Position numbers and translations under genes: made by a program. This document shows positions 47,746 to 56,041 of a stretch of DNA of 64,000 nucleotides, piece by piece (position 1 is the first letter of the stretch; every line of letters begins with the position of its first letter). The DNA comes from an uncultured Flavobacteriaceae bacterium. GTDB lineage: Bacteria; Bacteroidota; Bacteroidia; Flavobacteriales; Flavobacteriaceae. The notes under the pieces were generated by a model. The model saw only the letters and a list, made by a program, of their open reading frames with translations, did not search any database and had not been told where the DNA came from. The stretch is from positions 248,001-312,000 of the forward strand of contig CANLWG010000004.1 of the NCBI GenBank assembly GCA_947494715.1, read 5' to 3'.

Positions 47746-48702
47746 ATGGATTTTACCAACCCCCTGGTGTACGGTGTACCTTGTTTTATTGCTTTTATTT
47801 TGTTAGAGTTAACATATAGCAAAACCCATGGAGATGATGATCTGTACGATTGGAAAGATTTGTTCGCCAGTGGTTTTATGGGTGTTGGATCTGCATTTTT
47901 AGGTCCTTTGTTCAAGGTGATATTCGCTATTGTATTGTTTGAATACACCTATGAATTTTTTAACCCTGAGATAAGTGGAGTTCGTACCAATATCATGGGG
48001 TATACCTCTTTTGGCTATGCTTGGTATATTTGGTTGCTCTGCCAATTGGCAGATGATTTCACGTATTATTGGTTTCATAGGGCCAACCATGAAGTTAGGG
48101 TACTCTGGGCCGCGCATATCGTGCATCATTCCTCGGATAATTTTAACCTGGGAACAGCCGTTCGAAACGGTTGGTTTACCATAGTTTACAAACCCTTGTT
48201 TTATATGTGGTTGCCCGCCATTGGCTTCCCACCGGAAATGGTTATGGTATGTTTGGGAATAGAGGCCTTATGGCAATTTCAGCTGCATTCCGTATATGTC
48301 CCAAAAATGGGCTGGATCGAGAAGATTTTTAATACGCATACCATGCATCAGGTACATCATGCGCAGAACGTTGAATATTTGGATAAGAATCATGGTGGAT
48401 TCCTTAACATATTTGATAAGCTATTCGGGACCTGGAAAGAACTGGATGATGATATTGATGTAAAGTATGGGGTGATCCATTCACCTGAATCCTATAATCC
48501 AATGGTCATTCTTACCCATGAGTATAAGGATATCTGGAAAGATCTTAAAAAGTCAAAAAAACTTTCCCATAAGTTGATGTATATTTTTGGTCCGCCGGGT
48601 TGGAGCCATGATGGGAGTACCTTAACGGTACGACAACAGCAACGTCTTTTTGAAGAACAGAAAAAGATTAATCCAAAATTGGCCTTTAGCAGGCCTAATT
48701 GA
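47746..48702 (+). CDS. Sterol desaturase/fatty-acid hydroxylase family protein (second copy)
   Basis: 318 residues with about five membrane helices and di-iron histidine motifs 'HRANHEVRVLWAAHIVHHSS' and 'HTMHQVHHAQN'. It differs in layout from the member at 31346-32245 and has a soluble C-terminal tail. It could act on lipids of the flavobacterial membrane; substrate unknown. It ends 23 bases from the converging terC gene. Confidence 0.87.
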   Translation: MDFTNPLVYGVPCFIAFILLELTYSKTHGDDDLYDWKDLFASGFMGVGSAFLGPLFKVIFAIVLFEYTYEFFNPEISGVRTNIMGYTSFGYAWYIWLLCQLADDFTYYWFHRANHEVRVLWAAHIVHHSSDNFNLGTAVRNGWFTIVYKPLFYMWLPAIGFPPEMVMVCLGIEALWQFQLHSVYVPKMGWIEKIFNTHTMHQVHHAQNVEYLDKNHGGFLNIFDKLFGTWKELDDDIDVKYGVIHSPESYNPMVILTHEYKDIWKDLKKSKKLSHKLMYIFGPPGWSHDGSTLTVRQQQRLFEEQKKINPKLAFSRPN

Positions 48703-48725
48703 CCTATATCCCCGCGGAAGTTGAG

Positions 48726-49535
48726 TCAATTATTTCCGCTTTCCAAAACGTCTTCTTTTTTTCGCAACTTCATATTCAAAAACTCTATCAGTAAGGAAAA
48801 AGCGATGGCAAAGTACAGATAGCCTTTTGGAATGGCCCCGATTTCCTGATCAAAGATTTTGGTATGACTTAAATGTGCCGCTTCGGCAATTAACATAAAA
48901 CCGATAAGTATCAGAAAGGAGAGTGCCAAAAGCTGCATGGAAGGATGCTTGTTGATAAAGACCCGTATGGGATTGGCAAAGACCATCATGATAATGATGG
49001 AAATAACAACGGCAATAATCATTACGATTAAGGCATCCATTGGACTATCGCCTATTCCATTGGTCATACCGACTGCCGTAAGAATGGAATCTATGGAAAA
49101 TATAAAATCAATAAGTACTATTTGAACTATCGCGTTTGAAAAACTTGTAATTTTCTTGGCATCCAATTCATCCTTATCATGTGAGGGCAGCTCAACTTTT
49201 TCATGTATTTCCGAAGTGCTTTTGTAAAGTAGAAATAACCCTCCAAAAAATAGAATCAGTGCCTGGCCACTTATTCCCGTGGTGAGCCAAGAGGAATTTA
49301 TATAGTAGAAAGGGTTTTTTAACCCTATCAAAAATGACACCGCGAATAAAAGGATTATTCGCTGCACCATGGCCAGGAGCAATCCTATGTTGGTTGCCCT
49401 CTTTTGTTGGTTTTTGGGCAACTTATTGGCTACGATAGAAATGAACACGATATTATCTATCCCAAGCACGATCTCCAAAAACGTCAAGGTCACTAAAGCG
49501 ATCCACGCATCGGGGCTTGCAAAAAATTCAAACAT
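48726..49535 (-). CDS. TerC-family membrane protein
   Basis: 269 residues with about eight helices. 'LEIVLGIDNIVFISIVANKL' near the N-terminus and 'VLIDFIFSIDSILTAVGMTN' in the second half carry the acidic 'GIDN'/'SIDS' motifs of TerC proteins. Homologues are linked to metal (manganese) export, or to metalation of exported enzymes, and to tellurite resistance; no ter cluster is present here. It follows the small lipoprotein gene after two bases. Confidence 0.9.
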   Translation of the reverse strand: MFEFFASPDAWIALVTLTFLEIVLGIDNIVFISIVANKLPKNQQKRATNIGLLLAMVQRIILLFAVSFLIGLKNPFYYINSSWLTTGISGQALILFFGGLFLLYKSTSEIHEKVELPSHDKDELDAKKITSFSNAIVQIVLIDFIFSIDSILTAVGMTNGIGDSPMDALIVMIIAVVISIIIMMVFANPIRVFINKHPSMQLLALSFLILIGFMLIAEAAHLSHTKIFDQEIGAIPKGYLYFAIAFSLLIEFLNMKLRKKEDVLESGNN

Positions 49536-49537
49536 AT

Positions 49538-49921
49538 TCAGTTGGTTTTTATAGCAGTTCCTCTGGATTTTTGGCTTTGGCCAATTATATTGTACTCAAA
49601 TGTATAGGAATTATCCGTAGTCGACAATATTTTCATGTGTATGGACTTCTCCTCGGATTTGTTCCTTGGGTTTATTTTCTTCACAATATATTCGCAATCG
49701 TTTATCCAACGGACAAATGATGTATCGGTCTTCCCTTTGAAGTAATCAATTTCAATAGAATTATTACGGATAAAAGTGGTAGTAACATCTTCTCCATCAA
49801 TACGAGTGGTAAAGGAGAAACTCCCTTCCTTAAAACGTGCACAATCCCTTTGGGGTCCGTAGCAGGATACCACTATAAAAATAACAATCAAGGTAGGTAG
49901 TAGCTTTTTGAACATGGACAC
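49538..49921 (-). CDS. Small lipoprotein of the family often mislabelled 'DNA topoisomerase IV'
   Basis: 127 residues with a lipoprotein signal (IVVSCYG) and a mature part 'DCARFKEGSFSFTTRIDGEDVTTTFIRNNS...' ending in 'YTFEYNIIGQSQKSRGTAIK'. Homologues in Flavobacteriia are frequently annotated as topoisomerase IV because they lie near parC; nothing in the sequence supports that. It is a secreted protein of unknown role, two bases from terC on the same strand. Confidence 0.8.
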   Translation of the reverse strand: MSMFKKLLPTLIVIFIVVSCYGPQRDCARFKEGSFSFTTRIDGEDVTTTFIRNNSIEIDYFKGKTDTSFVRWINDCEYIVKKINPRNKSEEKSIHMKILSTTDNSYTFEYNIIGQSQKSRGTAIKTN

Positions 49922-49940
49922 AAAATAAACAAATTAATGG

Positions 49941-50315
49941 CTAGTCACCACCATAGATTTTGAAACTTCCATCTGAATGAAAAATAATAATTTTATCCAC
50001 TGATTTATGATTACCCCCGATTTTTATATTTTGTGTTTTTTTAGGGGGTGATTGGGTACGGGCAATATGGGCATCCGTTTCCGAAGATGCTGCGGGGAAG
50101 GTTCCTTCTCCCTTAAGAAGCCAATATAAATCTACTTCGGGGAAAGTGTCATTGACTTTGAGCACGAATTCTAAACTTGGCTTATTCCGACCAGTGAGCA
50201 AATGGGAAATACTGGATCGTTGCACACCGATCCTATCCGCAAATGCGGAGGCGGAAAGATCGTAATAACGTAGCAACTTCCTCAACCGTTTTGTGAAATC
50301 TTCCTGATTTACCAT
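49941..50315 (-). CDS. XRE-family DNA-binding regulator
   Basis: 124 residues. The N-terminal helix-turn-helix (about residues 5-62) reads 'LSASAFADRIGVQRSSISHLLTGRNKPSLEFVLKVND', followed by the Bacteroidota-typical 'DLYWLLKGEG', a variable linker and a C-terminal 'VDKIIIFHSDGSFKIY'. It likely binds the palindromes in the spacer it shares with the divergent M14 peptidase gene. Regulated genes are unknown. Confidence 0.85.
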   Translation of the reverse strand: MVNQEDFTKRLRKLLRYYDLSASAFADRIGVQRSSISHLLTGRNKPSLEFVLKVNDTFPEVDLYWLLKGEGTFPAASSETDAHIARTQSPPKKTQNIKIGGNHKSVDKIIIFHSDGSFKIYGGD

Positions 50316-50472
50316 TGTAACTAATCTTACCTTTATATCACACCCACCATAATAGAATGGAAAGAGAATTAATCATGTATTTTTAAAAACCTAAGGATTC
50401 ATGTTTAAATAACATAAGTTAAAACATTGAAATACAAATATTTAATTCAAATACCTAAGTATCGAACTAAAA

Positions 50473-50541
50473 TTGTATACAAATGTACAAATCAATAGTT
50501 ATTAAACATATACATGTGTAACTTATATGGATACAATTGTA
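50473..50541. promoter_or_regulatory. Cluster of TACAA/TTGTA palindromes (candidate operators)
   Basis: In 69 bases there are TTGTATACAA (50473-50482), TGTACA (50484-50489), TACATGTGTA (50511-50520, near-palindrome) and TACAATTGTA (50532-50541). The last lies 14 bases before a TACTTTTG -7 box. The arrangement fits repeated binding of a dimeric repressor, presumably the adjacent XRE protein. Confidence 0.55.
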
Positions 50542-50555
50542 ACTGTCAATGATAT

Positions 50556-50563
50556 TACTTTTG
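50556..50563 (+). promoter_or_regulatory. -7 box TACTTTTG of the M14 peptidase gene
   Basis: An exact TAnnTTTG match 19 bases before the ATG at 50583. The -33 region would fall on the TACAATTGTA palindrome, so a repressor bound there would block the promoter. Confidence 0.55.
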
Positions 50564-50582
50564 TAGCATACCTATATGCCCT

Positions 50583-51692
50583 ATGCGCTTTCAGGATTTA
50601 GATTATCCGAACATTAAGGAAAAAAGTATCCTTGGTCGTTATGTGACCCATGGTCAAGTAGTAGGATTCCTGAATACATTGCGGAAACCATTTTCGGTAG
50701 ATACTATAGGATTATCCGTTGAAAAGCGTTCTATTGAAAGTATTACCATGGGTAAGGGTAAGCAAAGAATATTGATGTGGTCCCAAATGCACGGTAACGA
50801 ATCTACGACGACCAAGGCGGTTTTGGATCTTATGAATTTTTTGAGTTCCGAAGCGGCGGAACCCTTAAAGATCCTTCAAAAATGTACTATAAGGATTATT
50901 CCAATGCTTAATCCGGATGGTGCGGAAGCCTATACCCGTGTCAATGCCAACAAAGTTGATCTCAATAGGGATGCCAAAATGCTTACCCAACCTGAGAGCA
51001 AAGTATTGCGGATGGTTTATGAGGATTTCCGACCGCATTATTGTTTGAATTTACATGATCAACGTACAATATTTAATGTAGGTAATACTCCGAAACCGGC
51101 TACGATCTCTTTTCTGGCACCGGCCAGTGATAAGCAAAGAAGTATCACGGACTCCAGAAGGAAAAGTATGCAGCTCATAGGGGCTATTGATCACGGATTA
51201 AATTCCTGTATTCCGGGACAGATAGGAAGATATGATGATACCTACAACGCCAATTGTGTTGGAGATACCTTTCAGACGTTGGGCACGCCGACGGTTTTGT
51301 TTGAAGCGGGGCACTTTGTCAATGATTATGAACGTGAACAGACCAGAAAGTATATTTTTTATGCCCTGTTCTTGGCCTTGAAGAACATCTCTGAAGATTG
51401 GCATGAGCGCTTTGAAGAATCGGATTATTTCAACATACCGGAAAACAATAAGTTATTTTTTGACATACTGATCCAGAATATTGACTCCATTAACCCATCA
51501 TTTATCAGAAAAGATAGTATAGGCATTTTGTACAAAGAAGTGTTGAAAAATGAGAAAATACATTTTGTTCCGAAAATTGAAATGGCAGGTAGCCTGGAAG
51601 ATCATTTTGGTCACCAATTGTACAACTGTTTAAATGACAATGACTTAAAACTTTTGAAACGACAATCCTTCTGGAAAGATATCGTAGGTTAG
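50583..51692 (+). CDS. M14-family zinc carboxypeptidase-like protein, cytoplasmic
   Basis: 369 residues. Zinc ligands are His70 and Glu73 in 'WSQMHGNEST' and His158 in 'LNLHDQR', with 'LNPDGAEAYTRVNANKVDLNRDA' between them and the likely catalytic Glu in 'VLFEAGHF'. There is no signal peptide, unlike most M14 enzymes, so it acts inside the cell, perhaps on peptides or a cell-wall fragment. The extra C-terminal part (about 270-369) is not part of the usual fold. Divergent from an XRE regulator. Confidence 0.87.
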   Translation: MRFQDLDYPNIKEKSILGRYVTHGQVVGFLNTLRKPFSVDTIGLSVEKRSIESITMGKGKQRILMWSQMHGNESTTTKAVLDLMNFLSSEAAEPLKILQKCTIRIIPMLNPDGAEAYTRVNANKVDLNRDAKMLTQPESKVLRMVYEDFRPHYCLNLHDQRTIFNVGNTPKPATISFLAPASDKQRSITDSRRKSMQLIGAIDHGLNSCIPGQIGRYDDTYNANCVGDTFQTLGTPTVLFEAGHFVNDYEREQTRKYIFYALFLALKNISEDWHERFEESDYFNIPENNKLFFDILIQNIDSINPSFIRKDSIGILYKEVLKNEKIHFVPKIEMAGSLEDHFGHQLYNCLNDNDLKLLKRQSFWKDIVG

Positions 51693-51779
51693 TTTTATAG
51701 TAATTTGTCAAAAAATTTACTTTTATTACGTTTTCGTTAAAAAAACATAAGTTTTACTGCGTTTAATTTCTTAATTTTT

Positions 51780-51787
51780 TATTTTTG
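51780..51787 (+). promoter_or_regulatory. -7 box TATTTTTG of the Lrp-family gene
   Basis: An exact TAnnTTTG match 17 bases before the ATG, implying a leader of only about ten bases. Confidence 0.5.
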
Positions 51788-51804
51788 CCATAAAATATAT
51801 AGAA

Positions 51805-52284
51805 ATGGGTAAAGTAAAATTGGATGAAATAGATCACCAGATTTTGGATATGTTGATAGACAACACCAGAACACCATTTACGGATATCGCCAAAAAGCTT
51901 TTGATTTCTGCAGGGACGGTTCATGTTAGGGTCAAAAAGATGGAAGAGGCAGGTATTATTAAAGGGTCTTCACTTACTCTGGATTACGTACAATTAGGCT
52001 ATGCTTTTATTGCCTATGTAGGAATATTTCTTGAAAAAACACATCAAACCAAATTTGTAATCGAGCGTTTGGAGCAAATTCCCAATGTTACTATTGCACA
52101 TATCACAACGGGTAAGTTCAATATTTTTTGCAAAATTCGTGCAAAGGATACTACTCATGCCAAAAACATCATATTTAGAATCGACGATATCGATGGTATC
52201 AGTAGAACCGAGACCATGATTTCCTTGGAGGAAAGTTTTAATGACAAAAAACGGTTGATGCATACTATTTTCAACGAATTGTAG
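51805..52284 (+). CDS. Lrp/AsnC-family transcription regulator
   Basis: 159 residues. The N-terminal winged helix 'LDEIDHQILDMLIDNTRTPFTDIAKKLLISAGTVHVRVKKMEEAGIIKG' is followed by the RAM ligand-binding domain ('YAFIAYVGIFLE', 'VTIAHITTGKFNIFCKI'). Such proteins sense amino acids and form octamers. It stands alone between the M14 and DinB genes; its targets cannot be told. Confidence 0.93.
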   Translation: MGKVKLDEIDHQILDMLIDNTRTPFTDIAKKLLISAGTVHVRVKKMEEAGIIKGSSLTLDYVQLGYAFIAYVGIFLEKTHQTKFVIERLEQIPNVTIAHITTGKFNIFCKIRAKDTTHAKNIIFRIDDIDGISRTETMISLEESFNDKKRLMHTIFNEL

Positions 52285-52344
52285 TAAATCTCGGGGTTTC
52301 TTCCTAAATAATTTTCTCACTCATCATCGATTAGCATAGAATTC

Positions 52345-52860
52345 ATGAAAACATCTGAAATACATTTGCCGGATAGCAATGTATTCTACAAAACCTACAT
52401 AGATGTTGTAGGTGAAGTGGAACTGATGGATTTTCTGCAAAAGCAACTGGAAAACTTTCCCCAATTCATTAATAGTATCCCGGATAGCAAATGGCAGTAT
52501 GCTTACGAAGAACAAAAATGGACTGTTTCCGAAGTCCTATTGCATGTAATCGATGCCGAACGGGTTTTCCAATATAGGGCCCTACGCTTTGCACGTGGGG
52601 ACAAAACGGAATTGCCAGGTTTTGATCAGGACGAATATGTAAAATTTTCTGGAGCGGATAGAAGGTCCAAGGAAAGTCTTATTGAAGAGTACAAAGCCGT
52701 AAGGCGTTCGTCAATCGCACTTTTTACCAGTTTAGATAGGCAAAAGCTTAAGACAAGCGGTATAGCAAGTGGCATGTCTTGGAGTGTGGCCGCCTTAGGA
52801 TTTGTAATTTGCGGGCATCAAAAGCACCATCGCAATGTCCTAAGGGAACGTTACTTATAG
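52345..52860 (+). CDS. DinB-family four-helix protein
   Basis: 171 residues. 'QKWTVSEVLLHVIDAERVFQYRALRFARGD' gives the first metal-ligand His, and 'CGHQKHHRNVLRERYL' at the C-terminus the others. The fold family includes thiol-transferase-like and mycothiol-dependent enzymes, but most members are uncharacterised. It converges on the acidic protein gene with three bases between stops. Confidence 0.87.
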   Translation: MKTSEIHLPDSNVFYKTYIDVVGEVELMDFLQKQLENFPQFINSIPDSKWQYAYEEQKWTVSEVLLHVIDAERVFQYRALRFARGDKTELPGFDQDEYVKFSGADRRSKESLIEEYKAVRRSSIALFTSLDRQKLKTSGIASGMSWSVAALGFVICGHQKHHRNVLRERYL

Positions 52861-52863
52861 GAA

Positions 52864-53199
52864 TCAATCAAAATTCCCATCGTCGTCCAATTCATTATCC
52901 GAGCTCAGTTCCGTATCCATTTCCTGGGCGTCAACTTCTTCTAAAACAGGTTCCGACTTTGAATCCAATTCCTTTTCTATAGTATCCTCAAAGTTAGAAA
53001 TGAAATTTGAAAGAGACTTGCTGATCTTTACCAAATAAAGAATGTCTTGGGTCCTTAGCTCAACGGCCTCTACAATTTCGCCATGTGCATTTTTAAAAGT
53101 AATGATATCATCGTCCCCGTAACCATCTGGATACGTTTCGATGAGCAAAGCGGCCAAAGTGTGATCCAATTTTTTGTAATCAACCAATTTTCGTGTCAT
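52864..53199 (-). CDS. Conserved acidic protein of unknown function
   Basis: 111 residues. 'MTRKLVDYKKLDHTLAALLIETYPDGYGDDDIITFKNAHGE' is a conserved-looking N-terminal domain; the last 35 residues are highly acidic ('SDNELDDDGNFD'). I associate it with a flavobacterial family that lies near aroB, without known function. No signal peptide. Confidence 0.78.
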   Translation of the reverse strand: MTRKLVDYKKLDHTLAALLIETYPDGYGDDDIITFKNAHGEIVEAVELRTQDILYLVKISKSLSNFISNFEDTIEKELDSKSEPVLEEVDAQEMDTELSSDNELDDDGNFD

Positions 53200-53305
53200 A
53201 ATTAGGTCAGATTAAATTTGGGTATTAAACTAAGCCTAAACTATATATTTTTTTCATTGGAAAATGCAAAGAGTTGTCAAACCCTCTTTTTAGTATACGT
53301 ATGTC

Positions 53306-54370
53306 TTATTCTTTGAAGTATGAGAAAGCGGAATGGAATAGGTGGTCCGGGATTTTAACATCTACTACCGGTTCACCTATATGTTGTAACAGCACAAAAT
53401 TAATATTGCCGTAGGAGTTTTTTTTATCAAATTTTAATAAAGTCAGAATACTATCTATATCTGTATTCCGAAATTCTGGTTTTGGGAACTTGGAAAGAAA
53501 AACGGTCTTTATATCCTCCAGTTGATTTTTTGGGAGTCCGGTAAGCTTAAATGAAAGATAGGCTTCCAAAATCATGCCTATGGCAATGGATTCGCCATGT
53601 AAAAGTGTTTCGTGTGCATCGCTCTCCAGAAAATACGATTCGATGGCATGGCCCAGAGTATGGCCAAAATTCAATATTTTCCGTACATTTTGTTCTGTAG
53701 GATCTTGGAGAACAACATTATTTTTGATGATTACCGAAGTATGGATCAACGTATCCATTGAATTAAACTCGGAAACGGATTTTAAGGTATCCCAATAAGC
53801 AGCATCCTGAATGAGTCCATGTTTTAACATTTCGGCAAAGCCACTTTGCAATTGCCTTTCTTCCAAGGTCTTTAGAAAATCGGATAGTATCAAAACCATT
53901 CTGGGCTGATTGATTACCCCTATCTGGTTTTTAAGAGATCCCAGATCTACACCGGTTTTTCCGCCAACGGAAGCATCTACCATAGACAATAGGGTAGTGG
54001 GCACGTTTATGAAATCAATACCTCTTTTAAAAGTAGAGGCTACAAACCCACCTAAGTCACAAAGTACTCCCCCACCTAAATTGATGAGCAAGCTTTTTCT
54101 ATCCCCGTCAAGTTCGGATAAGGCATTCCAAACCTTTACACAGGTCTGGATGTTCTTATTTTCTTCCCCGGACTCGATTTCCAAGACCTCAGAAGTAAAT
54201 TCCGTGCTAAGCCCATTATAAAATGGAGTCAGACAATGCTCTCGAGTATTCTCGTCAACAAGGATAAAAATTTTGGAATACTGTACGCTGGATAAATGCC
54301 TGTCCAATGCATCATAAGCCTTTTGATTGAAATGCACGGCATATGAAGAAGTAATAATGGATTCCATCAA
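53306..54370 (-). CDS. aroB: 3-dehydroquinate synthase
   Basis: 354 residues of the AroB/glycerol-dehydrogenase fold. 'NLGGGVLCDLGGFVASTFKRGIDFINVPTTLLSMVDASVGGKTGVD' is diagnostic; zinc ligands come later in 'AEMLKHGLI', 'FGHTLGHAIE' and 'LLHGESIAIGM'. It makes dehydroquinate for aromatic amino acids. It is divergent from the proline dehydrogenase gene, a common flavobacterial arrangement. Confidence 0.96.
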   Translation of the reverse strand: MMESIITSSYAVHFNQKAYDALDRHLSSVQYSKIFILVDENTREHCLTPFYNGLSTEFTSEVLEIESGEENKNIQTCVKVWNALSELDGDRKSLLINLGGGVLCDLGGFVASTFKRGIDFINVPTTLLSMVDASVGGKTGVDLGSLKNQIGVINQPRMVLILSDFLKTLEERQLQSGFAEMLKHGLIQDAAYWDTLKSVSEFNSMDTLIHTSVIIKNNVVLQDPTEQNVRKILNFGHTLGHAIESYFLESDAHETLLHGESIAIGMILEAYLSFKLTGLPKNQLEDIKTVFLSKFPKPEFRNTDIDSILTLLKFDKKNSYGNINFVLLQHIGEPVVDVKIPDHLFHSAFSYFKE

Positions 54371-54466
54371 GAATTGAATATTAATTTCCGTTGATACGAA
54401 AATTTTGTGCTTTTTAAGGATACAAAATAAAGGTTATTTTTATCAATGGAATACAATTTCTGTCTT

Positions 54467-54474
54467 TATATTTG
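54467..54474 (+). promoter_or_regulatory. -7 box TATATTTG of the proline dehydrogenase gene
   Basis: An exact TAnnTTTG match. Transcription would begin near 54481, which argues against the TTG at 54482 as start and for ATG at 54491 or 54497. Confidence 0.55.
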
Positions 54475-54490
54475 AATCCGTTTGAAATCT

Positions 54491-55663
54491 ATGAAAATGG
54501 ATCGAATTTTTGAGAATACCGCAACGGCCTTTGCTCTAAAAACGGACTCGGAATTGGAGCGGGCCTATTTCCTTTTTAAGATGATCGCCAACGAACCACT
54601 GGTAAAAATGGGGACAGCGGTCACCAACTTTGCCATAAAGGCCCACTTACCTGTAGAGGGATTGATCCGTGCCACAGTTTTTGACCATTTTTGTGGAGGT
54701 GTAAGCGAAGAAGATTGTATGCCCATAGTAGATAAAATGTGGGAGAAGGGTGTCTGTTCGGTTTTGGATTATTCCGTTGAGGGCAAAGATGAGGAAGACC
54801 CCTTGGATAATGCCTTGGCCAAGGTTTTAAAAGTTTTGGATTTTGTAAAGGAAAAGGATGCTATCCCTTTTGCAGTTTTTAAACCTACAGGATTTGGCCG
54901 TTTTGCACTTTTTCAAAAAATTAGTGAAGGAAGATCCCTTACCAAAACTGAAAAAGCGGAATGGGAGAGGGTAGTGGGTCGGTATGAGGTAGTTTGCAAA
55001 AAAGCCCATGACCTTGAAGTTTCCCTTTTAATAGATGCCGAGGAAAGTTGGATGCAAGATGCGGCGGATCGTCTTGCCGAAGATATGATGCAAAAATTCA
55101 ACAAGGAAAAGCCTTTTATTTTCAACACGTTACAGATGTATCGTTGGGATCGGATGGACTATTTAAAAGAACTTCAAAAAAGGGCGGAAAAGAATAACTT
55201 CAAAATTGGTATCAAGGCAGTGCGGGGGGCATACATGGAAAAGGAGAATGAACGCGCTGAAAATCTGGGATATCCTACCCCTATTTGTGCTTCAAAGAAA
55301 GAAACGGATTTAAATTTTGATACTGCGGTTAGCTATATGATGGAACATTTAGATAATATTTCCATATTTGCGGGTACCCATAATGAAGAAAGTAATTATA
55401 AATTATTGGAGTTGATCCAAAAGAAAGGTATCGCCAATTCCGATACTCGAATTTGGTTTGGGCAGTTGTTCGGAATGAGTGATCACATCACTTTTAATTT
55501 AGGTAGTAGCGGCTACAATGTGGCCAAGTATTTGCCTTTTGGTCCCGTAAGGGACGTAATGCCTTATTTGATACGTAGGGCAGAAGAAAATACTTCGGTA
55601 ATAGGACAAACCAATAGGGAATTGGAATTGTTAAAGAAAGAAAGGAAGCGAAGAAAGATTTAG
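54491..55663 (+). CDS. Proline dehydrogenase
   Basis: About 390 residues. FAD-barrel landmarks are 'GLIRATVFDHFCGGVSEEDC', 'VSLLIDAEESWMQDAADRL', 'KIGIKAVRGAYMEKENERA', 'IFAGTHNEESNYK' and the C-terminal 'YLPFGPVRDVMPYLIRRAEEN'. It oxidises proline to pyrroline-5-carboxylate. It is the stand-alone form; the P5C dehydrogenase is not in the window. Its stop overlaps that of the converging DUF4258 gene by four bases. Confidence 0.94.
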   Translation: MKMDRIFENTATAFALKTDSELERAYFLFKMIANEPLVKMGTAVTNFAIKAHLPVEGLIRATVFDHFCGGVSEEDCMPIVDKMWEKGVCSVLDYSVEGKDEEDPLDNALAKVLKVLDFVKEKDAIPFAVFKPTGFGRFALFQKISEGRSLTKTEKAEWERVVGRYEVVCKKAHDLEVSLLIDAEESWMQDAADRLAEDMMQKFNKEKPFIFNTLQMYRWDRMDYLKELQKRAEKNNFKIGIKAVRGAYMEKENERAENLGYPTPICASKKETDLNFDTAVSYMMEHLDNISIFAGTHNEESNYKLLELIQKKGIANSDTRIWFGQLFGMSDHITFNLGSSGYNVAKYLPFGPVRDVMPYLIRRAEENTSVIGQTNRELELLKKERKRRKI

Positions 55664-56040
55664 AACAAGATGTTTTCAAGAATAGCCTCGCTCCTACAGT
55701 TGCGAACCCTTAGTACCGCATTTTTTCCTTTCGCAATTCCTTCTATAAAATAAACTTTACAAGGCTCGGATTTTGTATCGCTTTTTCCAAAATCAACATC
55801 CCCGTCATTCAAAAAGTAATCGATATCCGTTGAATCCAGCACTTGGGAAATCAGTAGTTCATTTATTTCATCGGAATAGGAAATAGATTTAGATCTAATA
55901 TCTTTTAAGGTTCTGCAGTTAGGGAAGTAACAAAACTCGGTTCCTGTCTCCTCGGTTTTTTTCTTTAGGAAAAAGGTTAAAAATACCAGCCCCACGGATA
56001 GGCCCAACATATAGTATCCCAAACGTTTTAAAAAGGGCAT
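55660..56040 (-). CDS. DUF4258-domain membrane-anchored protein
   Basis: 126 residues from the ATG at 56040, which lies two bases after the ald stop; a longer reading overlapping ald is not convincing. One N-terminal helix ('LGYYMLGLSVGLVFLTFFL') is followed by a small domain with conserved Cys ('CYFPNCRTLKDIRSKS') and 'CKVYFIEGIAKGKNAVLRVRNC', matching DUF4258. It is usually found after ald in this group. Function unknown. Confidence 0.8.
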   Translation of the reverse strand: MPFLKRLGYYMLGLSVGLVFLTFFLKKKTEETGTEFCYFPNCRTLKDIRSKSISYSDEINELLISQVLDSTDIDYFLNDGDVDFGKSDTKSEPCKVYFIEGIAKGKNAVLRVRNCRSEAILENILF

Positions 56041-56041
56041 A

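Noticed and set aside
49538-49921. Topoisomerase IV fragment
   Set aside because: The protein is a complete small lipoprotein with no topoisomerase motif.
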